Source of the DNA: Atherix ibis
Taxonomy: Eukaryota > Arthropoda > Insecta > Diptera > Athericidae
NCBI GenBank assembly: GCA_958298945.1
Contig: OY282606.1
Location: 43,785,920 to 43,849,919, forward strand
Length of the DNA stretch: 64,000 nt
Reading direction: 5' to 3'
The notes beneath the pieces were generated by a model, which was given only the letters and a program-made list of their open reading frames with translations, did not search any database and was not told the DNA's origin. This document shows positions 11,301 to 22,576 of this stretch, in pieces. Position 1 is the stretch's first letter; each line of letters begins with the position of its first letter. The translations under genes were made by a program, and so were the position numbers.

Positions 11301-12228
11301 TCAGTTCTAGATCCTAGAAGCTATCTTAATTATTATTAACATATTTTGATTTAAGTGAACTTTTTTATTTATATTTATCAATTATCCAACTAGCCAGAAG
11401 ATATATAAAAACAAAAAACTGAAAATGTATTTGCATAAAGTTTTGACAACATTCGTAAAAAAACGGAATTCATCCTTGCTCACGAATCAAAAAGAAATCA
11501 TCATAGAAAAGCAAATAAAAAAAAAGGGTGGGAATCCTAGTGCACAGATATATTTTAAGTTGATTAAGATGGTGTCATATTTTAAAATTCCGTCTGTGTA
11601 CACCATTACAATCCGAAACAAGATTACCAAATTAATAAATTATGCTCAAATAATCAACTAATTGTAACATCTATCTTATGAATTCATGCTCTGCTCTTCC
11701 ATGTTGAGAGTGTTGAAAATGCAAATAACTTCAATTATTATTCTTTCGTACCTTTACTAAATGCACTTAAAATTAATTTTATTTACGCTTTTTAAAAATT
11801 CAAAATTAAAAGCAAATAGCAAAAATAATTTCATTTGAAATTATTATATAAAAGTGAAATTTATAAAAGGATTTTTTATAATATATTGTATATTATTAGT
11901 GAATTTTTTGTGTTAGATTTCAGGAAAAACAATTTCATCATAAATTATTCAATGCGTTTTCCCATAATTTAATAAAAATGTTACTTTCTAAATTCTATTC
12001 AAATACTGAAAGTAATTATAAAAATACTAAACGACAATTAGTCTTAACACATATTTTTCTTTTAGAGATTGTATTCAAGGAATATGTGTAACAGTTTTAT
12101 TTTTAATCAATTTTTTATAGTGAGTCAAAAAAAATATTTGTTTACCGATAAATCAATTAAATATAAACAAAATTATAATTTTCGTTATATATATATAAAA
12201 ACAAATATTATGGATGAATAAGAATATT
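8372..12228. other. A+T-rich intergenic DNA
   Basis: No reading frame with recognisable motifs. It contains a diverged tandem repeat at 9384-9825 and several TA-rich tracts, for example near 10050 and 10790-10830. The small open frame near 11425-11661 is lysine/isoleucine-rich and looks like chance coding in A+T-rich DNA. Confidence 0.55.
9384..9825. repeat. diverged tandem repeat, period about 143-149 bp, about 3 copies
   Basis: The landmark t(a/c)(a/c)tgctca(a/g) followed by a gtgag block recurs at 9507, 9650 and 9799. Between landmarks each unit carries the block aaataGTAGTAAAA and then aaattagatagtaa or aaattaggtggcaa. The last copy is partial and the units differ at many positions, so the array is old. 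Confidence 0.7.
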
Positions 12229-13235
12229 ATCAGTGGGCCTGAAACCTGCTGATCAAAAAAACGATGTAGTACTAGTGACCATCAGGAAAGTAAAGGGGTC
12301 TATTACTCTCATCATCGGTGGCTGCGTTATTATGTCACAGCCATATCTACGATACTTGGGAGTACCAATAGATGGGAGGTTGGTCTATGGCGAACATTTG
12401 AAATCGTTGCTGAAAAGGTAAGTCAGGTTGTGAATGCATTAGCAAGAATGATACCTAAACCGCGGATGGCCCAGATAGAGCCGACACAGTTTTTAGATCT
12501 ATAATACTGTACGCAGTGAAGAAACCATACCAACATCATGTGGTGCTGATATATTGTATCTATTGGTACTTGGGAGTACCAATAGATGGGAGGTTGGTCT
12601 ATGGCGAACATTTGAAATCGTTGCTGAAAAGGTAAGTCAGGTTGTGAATGCATTAGCAAGAATGATACCTAAACCGCGGATGGCCCTGTGTTCTATCCAC
12701 AGTTTTTAGATCTATAATACTGTACGCAGTGAAGAAACCATACCAACATCATGTGGTGCTGATATATTGTCGAAGCTTACTTCAAGTCTCTATTCTATCG
12801 ATATATTGTCGAAGCGTACTATAAGTATTATCACTAACATACCGCCAATCGAGCTTTTGCCGAAAGAAAGCAGAATATATCATCGATAATGGGACTGTGG
12901 CGAGATGGCAGTGACACTGAGATTTATCGATTCAAAGGAGATGGACGCATCATCTCATTCCCAATAAATCCACCTAGAACGGAAGTGGCCATGGTGAAGT
13001 GAACCACTATATTCTGACCAGATTGTCGACTCACAATCGAGAATGTGGAACATATCTTCTTCAACTGTCCACGCTTTATCGAAAAAAGGAAGGGAGGACA
13101 GAAAATAATTGTTGAACAGCAGGCATGCGATAAAGAAGCTCCACCAGGAAGAAGAAATGGGAAGAGGCCACCCTGCAGCCTAAATAAGATAATAAACTTC
13201 ATATCAGTCTAATTCCAATGAAATAATACCTAACT
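12229..13235 (+). pseudogene. R1-clade LINE relic with internal duplication
   Basis: The beginning reads GLKPADQKNDVVLVT, PYLRYLGVPIDGRLVYGEHL (12229-12410), the region just after the RT active site of R1-type elements and parallel to the 7.3-kb copy. Next comes VSQVVNALARMIPKPRMA (second copy of a 213-bp duplication), then IPPIELLPKESRIYHR (about 12840-12885) and the zinc-finger remnant PDCRLTIENVEHIFFNCP (about 13015-13070). In that remnant the first cysteine codon has become TGA. The end shares gaagaggccac and cctgcagcctaaata with the fragment ending near 57825, so both belong to one family. Many stops and frame changes; 5'-truncated. Confidence 0.75.
12353..12770. repeat. direct duplication inside the R1-type relic, period 213-214 bp
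   Basis: Positions 12353-12566 and 12567-12770 are nearly the same sequence, starting tacttgggagtaccaatag and ending gctgatatattgt. The main difference is a short block after gatggccc. The high similarity means the duplication is younger than the decay of the element, or was kept alike by gene conversion. Confidence 0.9.
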
Positions 13236-13929
13236 GTAGGATCTCTACAACGTCTTAGAGAATTTTCCCCTACCCGCGTATCAAAAAAAGAGACTATAAA
13301 GCATATTCTAATTATTATTGAGAAATTTCTAACTGGAATTTATTTTTTTCAAAAATCTGAACTTGTTACTTTTGAAAAGCTTCTAAAATTACGTTAAATT
13401 AAAAGTTAATATTTGCTTTAAATTAAACAAAAAATTATTTAAACAAATTTTTAAAAAAATAATAATAATTAATTAAAATTCATAAAATATGTTTTTAAAG
13501 TTTATTTGAAATTTCTTCGTAAGAAGTACGAAAAACTTCCAAATATTTTTGTAATCAAATAAAATTAACCCAACTTAAATAACAGTGAACTTTGTTATAA
13601 GAATTACTACATGGGCTGAAAAGTCTATAGTTTTCCAAGAGGTGGCGTTAAAAATTGCGGGAAAAATATTTTTTTCTGACAAGTTTTCAATCGAAAAATT
13701 TAAATTTTGGGTTATTATTAAACAATTTTTTTATGGAAAAATATTGAACAAACAAAATAAAAGGAATGGTAGAGAAATGAATTCCTTAATTTAAATGTGG
13801 TCATTCGAACACAAGTAAAGGTAAATATTCTAGGACGAAAAGTTAAGTTGTGTGGGATTCAAAAAAGAATAAATGGAATAAAATTAAGAAAAAACTAACT
13901 TTTGAACGTAAAGTTCCTGAGGCAACAGC
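13236..13929. other. A+T-rich interval
   Basis: No gene recognised. Near 13604 the phrase catgggctgaaaagtc followed by gaggtggcg resembles the outer end of some mariner elements, but no matching transposase or partner repeat was found. Confidence 0.45.
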
Positions 13930-14340
13930 TAGGGGCCAATTTTTAGCGCCACGACTATGAGACCGTTCAACGAGATCATGTTGCGTGTGGATTGGCATTG
14001 GTTACTTTTGTAATAAAACTGGTCAAGTATTTGTTTGAGGGAGCAATTCGACATTGTAAAGTTTGTCGGAGAAAATTAGGTTATCTTACGAGAAGGGTTG
14101 TTGGGTTTGGGAGCTCAATAGTTGAAGGACTACTGTTCAAAAATATATTCTGGGATAATTGGCATTCGTTTAGTGAGTTAAATACCACAGGAATCGAATA
14201 AAGTTTGATATTGGTTCACGAAGAGTAAATCATGGGTTGGTGATTCCCGCATATAGCGTATTTTTCAGAATTGGGCCCAATACTGAAAAATACCCATAAT
14301 GTGGTAATTGCCATTTTAAGGCGATTATCGTCGAAATAAG
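13930..14340 (+). pseudogene. possible N-terminal relic of a DDE transposase
   Basis: This segment matches 25895-26180 in patches. The phrases cacttcacgttacatgtggattggca (there) and gatcatgttgcgtgtggattggca (here) correspond, as do gttgttgggtctgtgagctc and gttgttgggtttgggagctc. The translation (VACGLALVTFVIKLV) resembles the helix-turn-helix segment of insect DDE transposases only weakly. The two copies show it is a dispersed repeat; its identity is inferred from the better copy at 25.9 kb. Confidence 0.35.
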
Positions 14341-14547
14341 TTTGCTGAGTTAAAAGGAGATCGTCGAAATAAGTTTACTGAATTAAAATAAGTCTACATT
14401 AAGAATCAATTAATTGAATATGAATATGAAACTGCAAAATTAAATTTTGGTTTGCATTATTGTTAATATAATTATTTAGATAGATACTGAATACTATCTT
14501 AAACAATAACTATCATAACTACTATTACTACTATTTGAAATATTGTA

Positions 14548-15526
14548 TTGGGTGTATAACTTAAAAATGCGGGATTTTTGGCAAACTTTGAGTGTTTATT
14601 TTGAAAAATTGTTACAATATATTTTATTCAAAGTATTGTCCATCGGAAGCCACTACTTTTTCCCATCTTTCTGGCATTATATGGCTTCCGCGCCAAAAAA
14701 AACTGCTCCGGTTTTGAGGCCAAGAATGAATCGAGCCAATTTTTTGATGCCCTGTTCTGGGCTATAAGGCGGGTGAGGCAAAACTTCCCAGCCACTGTTT
14801 TCTAAATAACTTTTAACCGGTCTTGCAACATGAGGCCGAGCGTTGTCATGATGGAAAATTATGGCTTCATGTCTGGTCGCATATTCCGGCAGTTTTTCGG
14901 CCAATGCTCGCTTTAAACGGATTAATTGTGTTCGGCAGAGGTCGCCTGTGATCGTCTGGCCCGATTTCAATAGCTCATAATAGATCACACCCTTCTGATC
15001 CCACCAAATACAGAGCATTACCTTGGCGCCATGGATATTTGGCTTTGGCATTGATTTGGCTGGTTGGCCGGGCTTCACATACGATTTTTTGCGCTTTGGG
15101 TTGTCGTAATGAATCCATTTTTCGTCGCCAGTAATGATTCGATTCAAAAACGCCTTCTTTTTCTGCCGTTCAAGCAGCATTTCGGACATGCAAAATCGCC
15201 TTTCAACGTCTCTCGGCTTCAATTTATATGGGACCCAATTTCCTTGCTTTTGGATGAATCCTGTATATATTCAGGATAAGCTTCGGTGAGCAATCGATGT
15301 GCTTCAGCTGCACTTTTTTCAAATTGAACAAGTAAATCAACACTTCCCGCAAATGGGACTTTTTTGGTACGAAATTCGACATTTTGAAGCAAAAAAAAAC
15401 TTTGTTGTTTACACTATTTCGTTCAATGACTAATCGAGAATGAATGACAGATGTTTAACCTCCAAAATGCCATATGAGTTTTTATTAACACATACCATGT
15501 GTAAAAGTTATGCCATCTGTTGTCAA
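14548..15526 (-). mobile_element. mauritiana-type mariner, copy 1 (right end missing)
   Basis: The left end carries a clear terminal repeat, ttgggtgtataacttaaaaa at 14548 onward, preceded by TA. The right side stops at about 15526 (tgccatctgttgtcaat), just where the copy at 18.05-19.21 kb continues into its repeat, so the right terminal repeat is lost. Compared with that copy there are two internal deletions: 72 bp (24 codons) at about 14757, bounded by a repeated tctg, and about 210 bp at about 15262. Confidence 0.85.
14634..15382 (-). pseudogene. mariner transposase, mauritiana subfamily, doubly deleted
   Basis: A transposase cuts the element out and reinserts it at TA dinucleotides. Here MSNFVPKKSHLREV is readable from the start at 15382. 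The second helix-turn-helix is largely removed by the about 210-bp deletion. The middle is intact: WVPYKLKPRDVERRF, ITGDEKWIHYDNPKRKKS (first catalytic Asp), IWWDQKGVIYYELLKSG, then HHDNARPHVARP (second Asp intact). The 72-bp deletion removes the block holding the third Asp (normally SDYHLF), and a one-base insertion in a T run then shifts the frame. The natural end MPERWEKVVASDGQYFE (stop at 14634-14636) follows in another frame. Inactive. Confidence 0.9.
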
Positions 15527-17525
15527 TGGCATTATTATTATAATAATTATGAATTTTCAAACAAATAGATTAAATTTTACAATTTTTCAATACAGAAATT
15601 TAAAATTAATTTTGATTTGTACTATTATTATTATAATTATTTAATATATCTAAATAAAAGGATTATACGTTGAAGAATAAAATAGCTACCTACGAAGTAA
15701 TCCGTATAAAGGATATTTATATAAATAAAATTAACGTTGATGACAAAGTTTGCGGAAAAGTTTTCAAATATTATACATAGTAAAATCGTAGAGTAGATCA
15801 TGGCAACGATTTAGTAATATTTTCTAATAACCAAATTAAACATAAAATGCTTACACAAATTCTAAAATCGATAAACCACAAAACAAATAGTTCAGCTAGC
15901 TGTGCGTTTCGCTAATTACCTTAATACGCACGGTATTCATTTTCAAAACCTCAACAAATAACACAATTATGGGTGGCAACTTGTTTATCACTATATATGA
16001 AATAATTCAAAATATTTTATTCGATTCAGCTTACATATAACTCCAGTAGTATTTTGGAACCACTGAAAGCATTTTATTGGGAATCTTTTACAACGACATC
16101 ACCCCTACTTTCTGTTTGTTCCATTGCGGTATAACACTATGCCACATAGCATCCCTAACATTCTTCAATACATATAGTTTCGAGGTGAATGTTTATCAGA
16201 TTATAAAATGCTATTTTTATCTATTGAAAAGGATATATACTCATTTAGAAGTACGACTATGAAAACAGTGATTATCGCACAAATCAGTACAAATAAACTT
16301 TATGTACGGCCGGAAAATTCATTTTAGAATCTATCGCTTGATTTCTATTTGAAGATCTCTTCTATTATATTGTCAATCATTACCTAATTGAAAATTAGTT
16401 GCAGATGTAAAAAAAATTCAATGACATTACAAAAAAACACAAAACTTGAACACTAATGCTCTTAGGAAAATATTAGTTCTTACAATAAGAACTTGAACAA
16501 TACTTTAAGAATTACTCAAATTTGATATCCTTTCCAAAATGAATTTTTTTTTTTAATTATTTAACTCAAATGCTAGAAATCATTGTCAAATTTACAGAAA
16601 AGTGTTGAGAATATACAAACATCCTTTCATAGGATACGGAAAATAGTTTCTACGCGTTATTATCCCATTCGTTAATCAAATTGTGAAAATTTTGGCAAAT
16701 ATTCTTAGTTAAATTTTGCCCAACCTTGTTGCACATGCTTGTGCCTTTTTACAATGAAAAGTGTTCCTTTTGAAGCCATTCTTCATGAGATTGGCTAGAT
16801 CTGCTCAAGTTTAAACGGTTTTAGTTTAACAAAATATACTAAACTATCATCATTGCCAAACTAACTTCAATTTACGTCTGTTAATAAAGTGAAGAGCCAC
16901 AATTAAATACAATATATTATAAGATGATGCTTTCTTAAGCTTTATCTGTACTTGATGGATTTAACTATTCTTAGAAATGAAAATGTGGTTTATTTAAACA
17001 TCAACATTGATTCACCTGAGGCCCTACAAATGCCAGACTATTTATTCGTATGTGTATGTGCGTCTTTGAAATTCCTCATTGTTATTAAAAGTTGAATTAA
17101 ATGTTTAACATTAAATAACATGACCATTTGCAGCAATATTATTTTATTAGTTTAACTCAATACCCATTCATATATCAAAATTAAGAGAAGAGTAAGCATT
17201 TCTTATGTAGGTAATAATCCATTTATATTTCCTTTGGATACAATGTTTATTTTAAATTAATTGTAAGTTCAAATATATCGTAGAGTTTTGGTTCTTCTAA
17301 GATAACATCTTCAAATATATTTAATTAAAACCAGAACAATTACGAAAATGAAAAATTAGAGCTCATTAATATGGAATTTTACTAACTATTTCACATTACG
17401 AAATTGATGACCAAAGTTATAACCGTGCACCGAATAGTCATAAAATTATTGTTAAACTGAAAATATTATATATGCTTAAAAGAGTCCCCTCTAGAAATCC
17501 TATACGTTAGTACCTCCGGGATGGT
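15527..17525. other. A+T-rich intergenic DNA
   Basis: No coding motif recognised in any frame. Around 16690-16830 base composition is less extreme, but no element could be named. Confidence 0.5.
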
Positions 17526-17529
17526 CAGT

Positions 17530-18046
17530 ACAAGTTTCAGCCTGGACTCGTAACTAAGCGTGATAAGTTAAGTTGTGTTTTTGTAGTGCGTTACAAAAAA
17601 TTAATCAGCTACCAGCGTACGAAAAATATTTCTTATCAAAACCACAAGTTTTTCGGTGGCAAAAAGAATTTTTAGAGGATTGTGAAACAGTGGAAGTTGA
17701 ACCTTCCTCACAAAGGTCTTCAACATCATAAACTAATGAAAATATGGAATCAGTGAGGGCTCATGTAACGTCAAACCATCGATTAAAATTGAATCTCTTT
17801 AAAATGCTCAGTATAAGATCGGACATTGGACACACTTGGATGCTCTCACCATCAAGGAGTTTTTGTCCGAAAATGGATTCCTACAGTTTTCCAGCTATGT
17901 TATATAACTCATCTTACTCCATGTAATTTTTTTTCATTTTTCTAGATGAAAACACATTTTAAAGGATAACATGTTGATACTACGGACAATCTCCAGAGGA
18001 GTGTAACCGTGGAACTGATGGTCATATTTCTTTTCTGCCACACTGT
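17530..18046 (+). pseudogene. degenerate mariner-like transposase
   Basis: Readable pieces in order: SKPQVFRWQKEFLED (about 17630-17680) corresponds to the QVFRWHK..FL.GRE segment of mariner N-termini. SSTS*TNENMESVRAHV (about 17700-17770) is the linker. EFLSENGFLQF (about 17860-17895) corresponds to the stretch between the second and third catalytic Asp. A tail (LKDNML, about 17960) follows. The first catalytic region is missing and the second Asp motif is not intact. It belongs with the relics at 51.4 and 52.9 kb. The mauritiana mariner copy 2 starts directly after it. Confidence 0.6.
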
Positions 18047-18048
18047 GT

Positions 18049-19207
18049 AATTAATGAATTTTTATTTCACTTTCATTTAAGAAATTTAAGAAGAATGAAT
18101 CGAGCCAATTTTTGATGCCCTGTTCTGAAGTGAAGCGTATTCCGGTGAGGCCGTTTTGCATGGATCTAAACAAATGGTAGTCGGACGGGGCAAGGTCTGG
18201 GCTATAAGGCGGGTGAGGCAAAACTTCCCAGCCACTGTTTTCTAAATAACTTTTAACCGGTCTTGCAACATGAGGCCGAGCGTTTTCATAATGGAAAATT
18301 ATGGCTTCCTGTCTGGTCGCATATTCCGGGCGTTTTTCGGTCAATGCTCGCTTCAAACGGATTAATTGTGTTCGGTAGAGGTTGCCTGTGATCGTCTGGC
18401 CCGATTTCAATAGCTCATAATAGATCACACCCTTCTGATCCCACCAAATACATAGCATTACCTTGGCGCTATGGATATTGGGCTTTGGCGTTGATTTGGC
18501 TGGTTGGCCGGGCTTCACATACGATTTTTTGCGCTTTGGGTTGTCGTAATGAATCCATTTTTCGTCGCCAGTAATGATTTGATTCAAAAACGACTTCTTT
18601 TTCTGCCGTTCAAGCAGCATTTCGGACATGCAAAATCGCCTTTCAACGTCTCTCGGCTTCAATTCATATGGGACCCAATTTCCTTGCTTTTGGATGAATC
18701 CTGCTGCTTTCAAACATTTTGAAATGGCTGCTTGAGTGACTCCCAATGATTTTGCAATTTCTTCTTGAGTTCGACAACAGTCTTCGTCGAGTAATGCCTC
18801 CAAATCTTCATCTTCAAACTTTTTTGGCTGACCTGGTCGTTCTTTGTCTTCTGTGTCAAAATCACCACTTCTGAACCGCACAAACCATCTCTCGTACGTT
18901 GAAATCTATGGAACATATTCAGGATAAGCTTCGGTGAGCAATCGATGTGCTTCAGCTGCACTTTTTTTCAAATTGAAGAAGTAAATCAACACTTCCCGCA
19001 AATGGGACTTTTTGGTACGAAATTCGACATTTTTTAAGCAAAAAAAACTTTGTTGTTTACACTATTTCGTTCAATGACTAATCGAGAATGAATGACAGAT
19101 GTTTAACCTCCAAAATGTCATATGAGTTATTGCGAGTATTAACACAAACCATGTGTAAAATTTATGCCATCAGCTGTCAATCCCGCATTTTTAAGTTATA
19201 GACCCAA
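18049..19207 (-). mobile_element. mauritiana-type mariner, copy 2 (left end missing)
   Basis: The right terminal repeat is present at 19179-19207 (aatcccgcatttttaagtta ... gacccaa) and followed by TA at 19208-19209. The left side stops at about 18049, about 140 bp before the left repeat would occur as judged from copy 1. The two copies together would cover one full element, but each has lost a different end, so neither is mobile by itself. Confidence 0.88.
18051..19030 (-). pseudogene. mariner transposase, mauritiana subfamily, D-to-E in the active site
   Basis: The start ATG is at 19030, but one T is missing from a T run near 19010 and a further defect lies near 18905, so the N-terminus is out of frame. 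From 18881 a single 276-codon frame is open: FRSGDFDTEDKERPGQPKK, helix-turn-helix RTQEEIAKSLGVTQAAISKC, WVPYELKPRDVERRF, TGDEKWIHYDN (first Asp), IWWDQKGVIYYELL, then FHYENARPHVARP. There the second catalytic Asp (HDNARPH) has become Glu. YSPDLAPSDYHLF keeps the third Asp. The frame then runs through NWLDSFFLNFLNE and ends early, without the WEKVVASDGQYFE tail seen in copy 1. The Asp-to-Glu change alone would be expected to abolish or cripple catalysis. Confidence 0.92.
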
Positions 19208-19209
19208 TA

Positions 19210-21375
19210 ATTTTATAAGAACCTTTTTTTATTTATGCCCATCTTTGATATAAGACATTTTATATTCAAATTCAACATTATTCCAATTTTTATTTTAAAA
19301 AAATTGCTAGTTTATTTGTAATATTTCATTTTCAATTGCATGTAAAATACAAAAAAAAAATTGAAAACATATTACTTAGCAAAAAAAAAATTTTTTTTTT
19401 CAATAGAAAATTCAATGAAAACAAAACTTTTCACCCCCATTCTGAAAAAAATCATTTCTTTTTGTGTAAAATTTTAATTAGCTGCAAGCGATTACCTTTC
19501 CGGCCTAGAGATAACATAAAATTCGACCAACTAAAATCATTCAACATATTTAATGGGGCATCAAGTTGGAGTCTTATTTTCTCTCTAGTTTTACGGGATT
19601 CAAAATTCATTGAAAGAGTATAAACAGTGCTGTGGAATAGGTGAGATCGGGTAATAGAGGAAACGAATCAAATTAAGCAGTAGAAGTGGATGTTATACCA
19701 GTAGAAGGTATACGCAATTGCAGGATATCAGGACTCAAGCAAAAGAGAAATCAGCCACCTGAAAAATCAGCTTTTAAGCTCCGGAAATAGACGTGAACAG
19801 TTTATGTAGGAATGAGATACATTCAACCAGAAAAGGGATTCCGGTTTGCCATGTCAGTTCATTAATTTTTCATTTCGATAAGTCGGAGAGGTCGACGTTA
19901 AGGATTCCCATCTACATATCTGTTAGTATACTCTATTCTATCAGTACCTAATAGCATATATCCGTACCCATATATATATACATATATGAGCTTTGTCGTC
20001 TAACACTCATCTAACTGATATGTTTCTGTTTATCAATTTGAAGATATCTAGATAAATCTTGAAATCTGTTTGCCCGTAAATCCGTGTGTGCTATGGATAT
20101 ACGACCATAAAGAAACCATTTTATTTGCTGAAAAACTGAATGCTATCTATACACGGGCAAATTGCTACACTAAAAAAATTCATCTTCGTTTCAGGTGTAC
20201 GATTTTAGAATTATTTCACATCAATTCTGTTTTAATATAAGTGGTATTATCAGCCCATATATTCAACTAAAGCGCCTCCAATTATATATGCATACATAAG
20301 CGTATATAAATAGATGATAATATATACATTTAGGCATATTTACAAAGATATTGACGTTCAAAGTAGCATTACTTCTACTTTTGGAGCAATTACATGGTAT
20401 TAAATTGATTGTGAAAACGGAATCAATTTATCAAAGTTTCAACTTGATTCAATGATCAATGACACCAATTTACCTAAATTGAGGAGTCTGTTACCGCAAA
20501 GAGTCTCCGGTTCGACGAGTTGATTGCATCTCAAATAATTTTGCGGCCTGCTCATTTCAAGATGGATTGACAAGAAGGCTACCTGACAAGCTACCACATT
20601 CAAATTTGCAAGCCGAATCGAATCATTTCCATATTCAATTGTATCATTTAGAACCACGCATATTTCTTTGCATCACTTTACAAACATAAAGGATTCTATA
20701 CCGATGAATTGGAATTCCCATCCATTAAATAGTTCAACTATAATTTATATTTGAATTTAATATCAAGTATTACCAGTTGGTTTTGTTATATTTTATTTTC
20801 GATTCAAATAATTTATAGAGAAATTCCAATATATTAATGAACAATATAATGAAACTATCTACAAAAAGGATTCAACTAAGAGGTATACCCAAATTAATTG
20901 AAAAGATACTTTGAGGAAAACTTTCCTACAACTAAATATCATATAGCAGGCTTACATCAAATGTTCATAGTTATAAGATTTCTAGAATTCTATTTAGATC
21001 ATTTTGGTAAATTGATAATATTATTTTAGTTTTTTATTATAATATAATGCCTGTAAATTTCCAACTTACATACAAATGTTAAAATAAAACATTACAAGGG
21101 AATGTTCTTCAATTTTCATAAATATCTTTGGTTAGATACATTATTTTCCAAATAGGCAAAAAGTAGGTTTTTTTTTATAATAGCTACCATTTTTATTTTA
21201 TTACTTAGACAAATAAAAAATTATTACAAATTTATTAATGTAGGTAAAACTAATTAAAATCGTTGTAAATTTATAAATACAATATTTCTAAAATAATATT
21301 TTTTACACAGCCTTCTTTTAGCTCCATACACGTAGTTTAATATTTTTCTATATTTTTTATCTCATCTAAAAAATA
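19210..21375. other. A+T-rich intergenic DNA with two less A+T-rich patches
   Basis: No gene recognised. Patches at about 19640-19900 and 20460-20690 are relatively G+C-rich and could be old mobile elements or exon-like sequence. I found no splice-bounded open frame, no conserved motif and no match elsewhere in the window. Confidence 0.45.
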
Positions 21376-21379
21376 CGAT

Positions 21380-22060
21380 CGCTACAACTCTTCAAATTAG
21401 GCTTTGTTTCAGCAATCGTCTCATTGGTTGAGCCAAATCTTTTCCTGCCAAGACATTTTTTTCATATTCAGAAAAAAGGAAATAATCGGTGAGGGCTAAA
21501 TCTTCCAAATGTGGAAACTTCTATATCCTAACTTATGAAAAACAGGACTTTTTTCTTTCCCAAATACAGTCGTTATTTTTTATGTTATTTTTCAACTACT
21601 CTAATAATGCTGCATAATAGTTTTCTGTTACCGTTTTCCCTTTCTTAAGATAGTCGATAAAGATTATACCATATACAACCACACAAAAAACAGTGGCCAT
21701 AACCTTTCTTTTCGATCGAACCGTTTTTATCATCTTTAGTAGTAGAAGTTCGAGGTTTTGACTGAACTTCAGTTTCTGGTATTATACTTTAAACTGTCCA
21801 AACACTCCGTTGAAGTTGTTATACGAACACTTTTTTGGTTAGGTGTTAACAAACGCGGAATAGCTTTCTCATACCCAAAATTTAATGAAACATTTTAGTT
21901 ACATATTTTTTAAAGATGCACACCATGTCAGCTGTCCAATATTTTATGGTCGATAAAGAAGCTGCATAGTCCTCATTAACTTCGCTTAGTTTTGCTTTTA
22001 TTTCATCATTCGTTATCTTTTTCCAAAACAATTATTTTATCACTTCTCGATATTAGATTT
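21380..22060 (-). pseudogene. degenerate irritans-type mariner transposase
   Basis: Read on the minus strand from about 22050 to 21380: ITNDEIKAKLSEVNEDYAAS and STIKYWTAD (first helix-turn-helix), then IPRLLTPNQKSVRITTS (about 21850-21800, the WVPRLLT motif with its start altered), TECLDSL, PETEVQSK, KKVMATVF and YGIIFIDYLKKGKTVTENYY (about 21710-21610), SDYFLF-like LTDYFLFSE (about 21500), FGSTNETIAETK (about 21430). The block with the first Asp is mostly lost and the second Asp motif is unreadable. It is more decayed than the mariners at 26.5-41.6 kb, so it stems from an older wave. Confidence 0.75.
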
Positions 22061-22576
22061 TTTTACAAGTTATTGACTTTAAATAGCTGTCACTTCCAAA
22101 TTAAGTAACGCATGAAAATTTACCAGAATTCTTGTGAAAAATTATATTTACAAAAAATGGAGTTATTTTAATAGTATCACCATCATCTCTTGCCGAGGAT
22201 CAGGTATTAATCATACAACTCTTGTATCTAAACGCGACTATTCTATGGTCGGTATGTAGAATAGTTAGAGTTTTGTTAGATTTCTTAGGGCATTCTTGTC
22301 TTGTTGCAAAAGATTAAAGAGTAGACTTGGGAATAGAGTTATTGAATCCCAGAACTCCAGTATAGAAGAAGTCCTGCTCGCGTAATAATCCTTAGTTAGG
22401 TGGCATTTATATAATATATACGTAACGGTAAACTGAGTACCACATGATTGGCATATATGACAGTTGATGTTGCCAATAAGAAAATCATGCGTGAGAGCAG
22501 TATGTACTATTCGGATTTTCAGAAACCTATGTTCCCAATATTTGTATTACGTTTCCATACAGCAACAAAAAACAGT
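22061..22576. other. unassigned interval
   Basis: Moderate A+T content and no recognisable coding motif on either strand. It sits between two mariner relics. Confidence 0.45.

Noticed and set aside
13604..13670. Mariner-like terminal repeat (catgggctgaaaagtc)
   Set aside because: No partner repeat or transposase could be tied to it; kept only as a remark on the interval.
15064..15279. Plus-strand frame repeated almost exactly at 18504-18722, suggesting a duplicated small gene
   Set aside because: Both are antisense shadows of the mauritiana mariner transposase copies.
20490..20530. Possible tRNA T-arm (ccggttcgacg)
   Set aside because: Flanking bases do not form the T stem, acceptor stem or anticodon arm.
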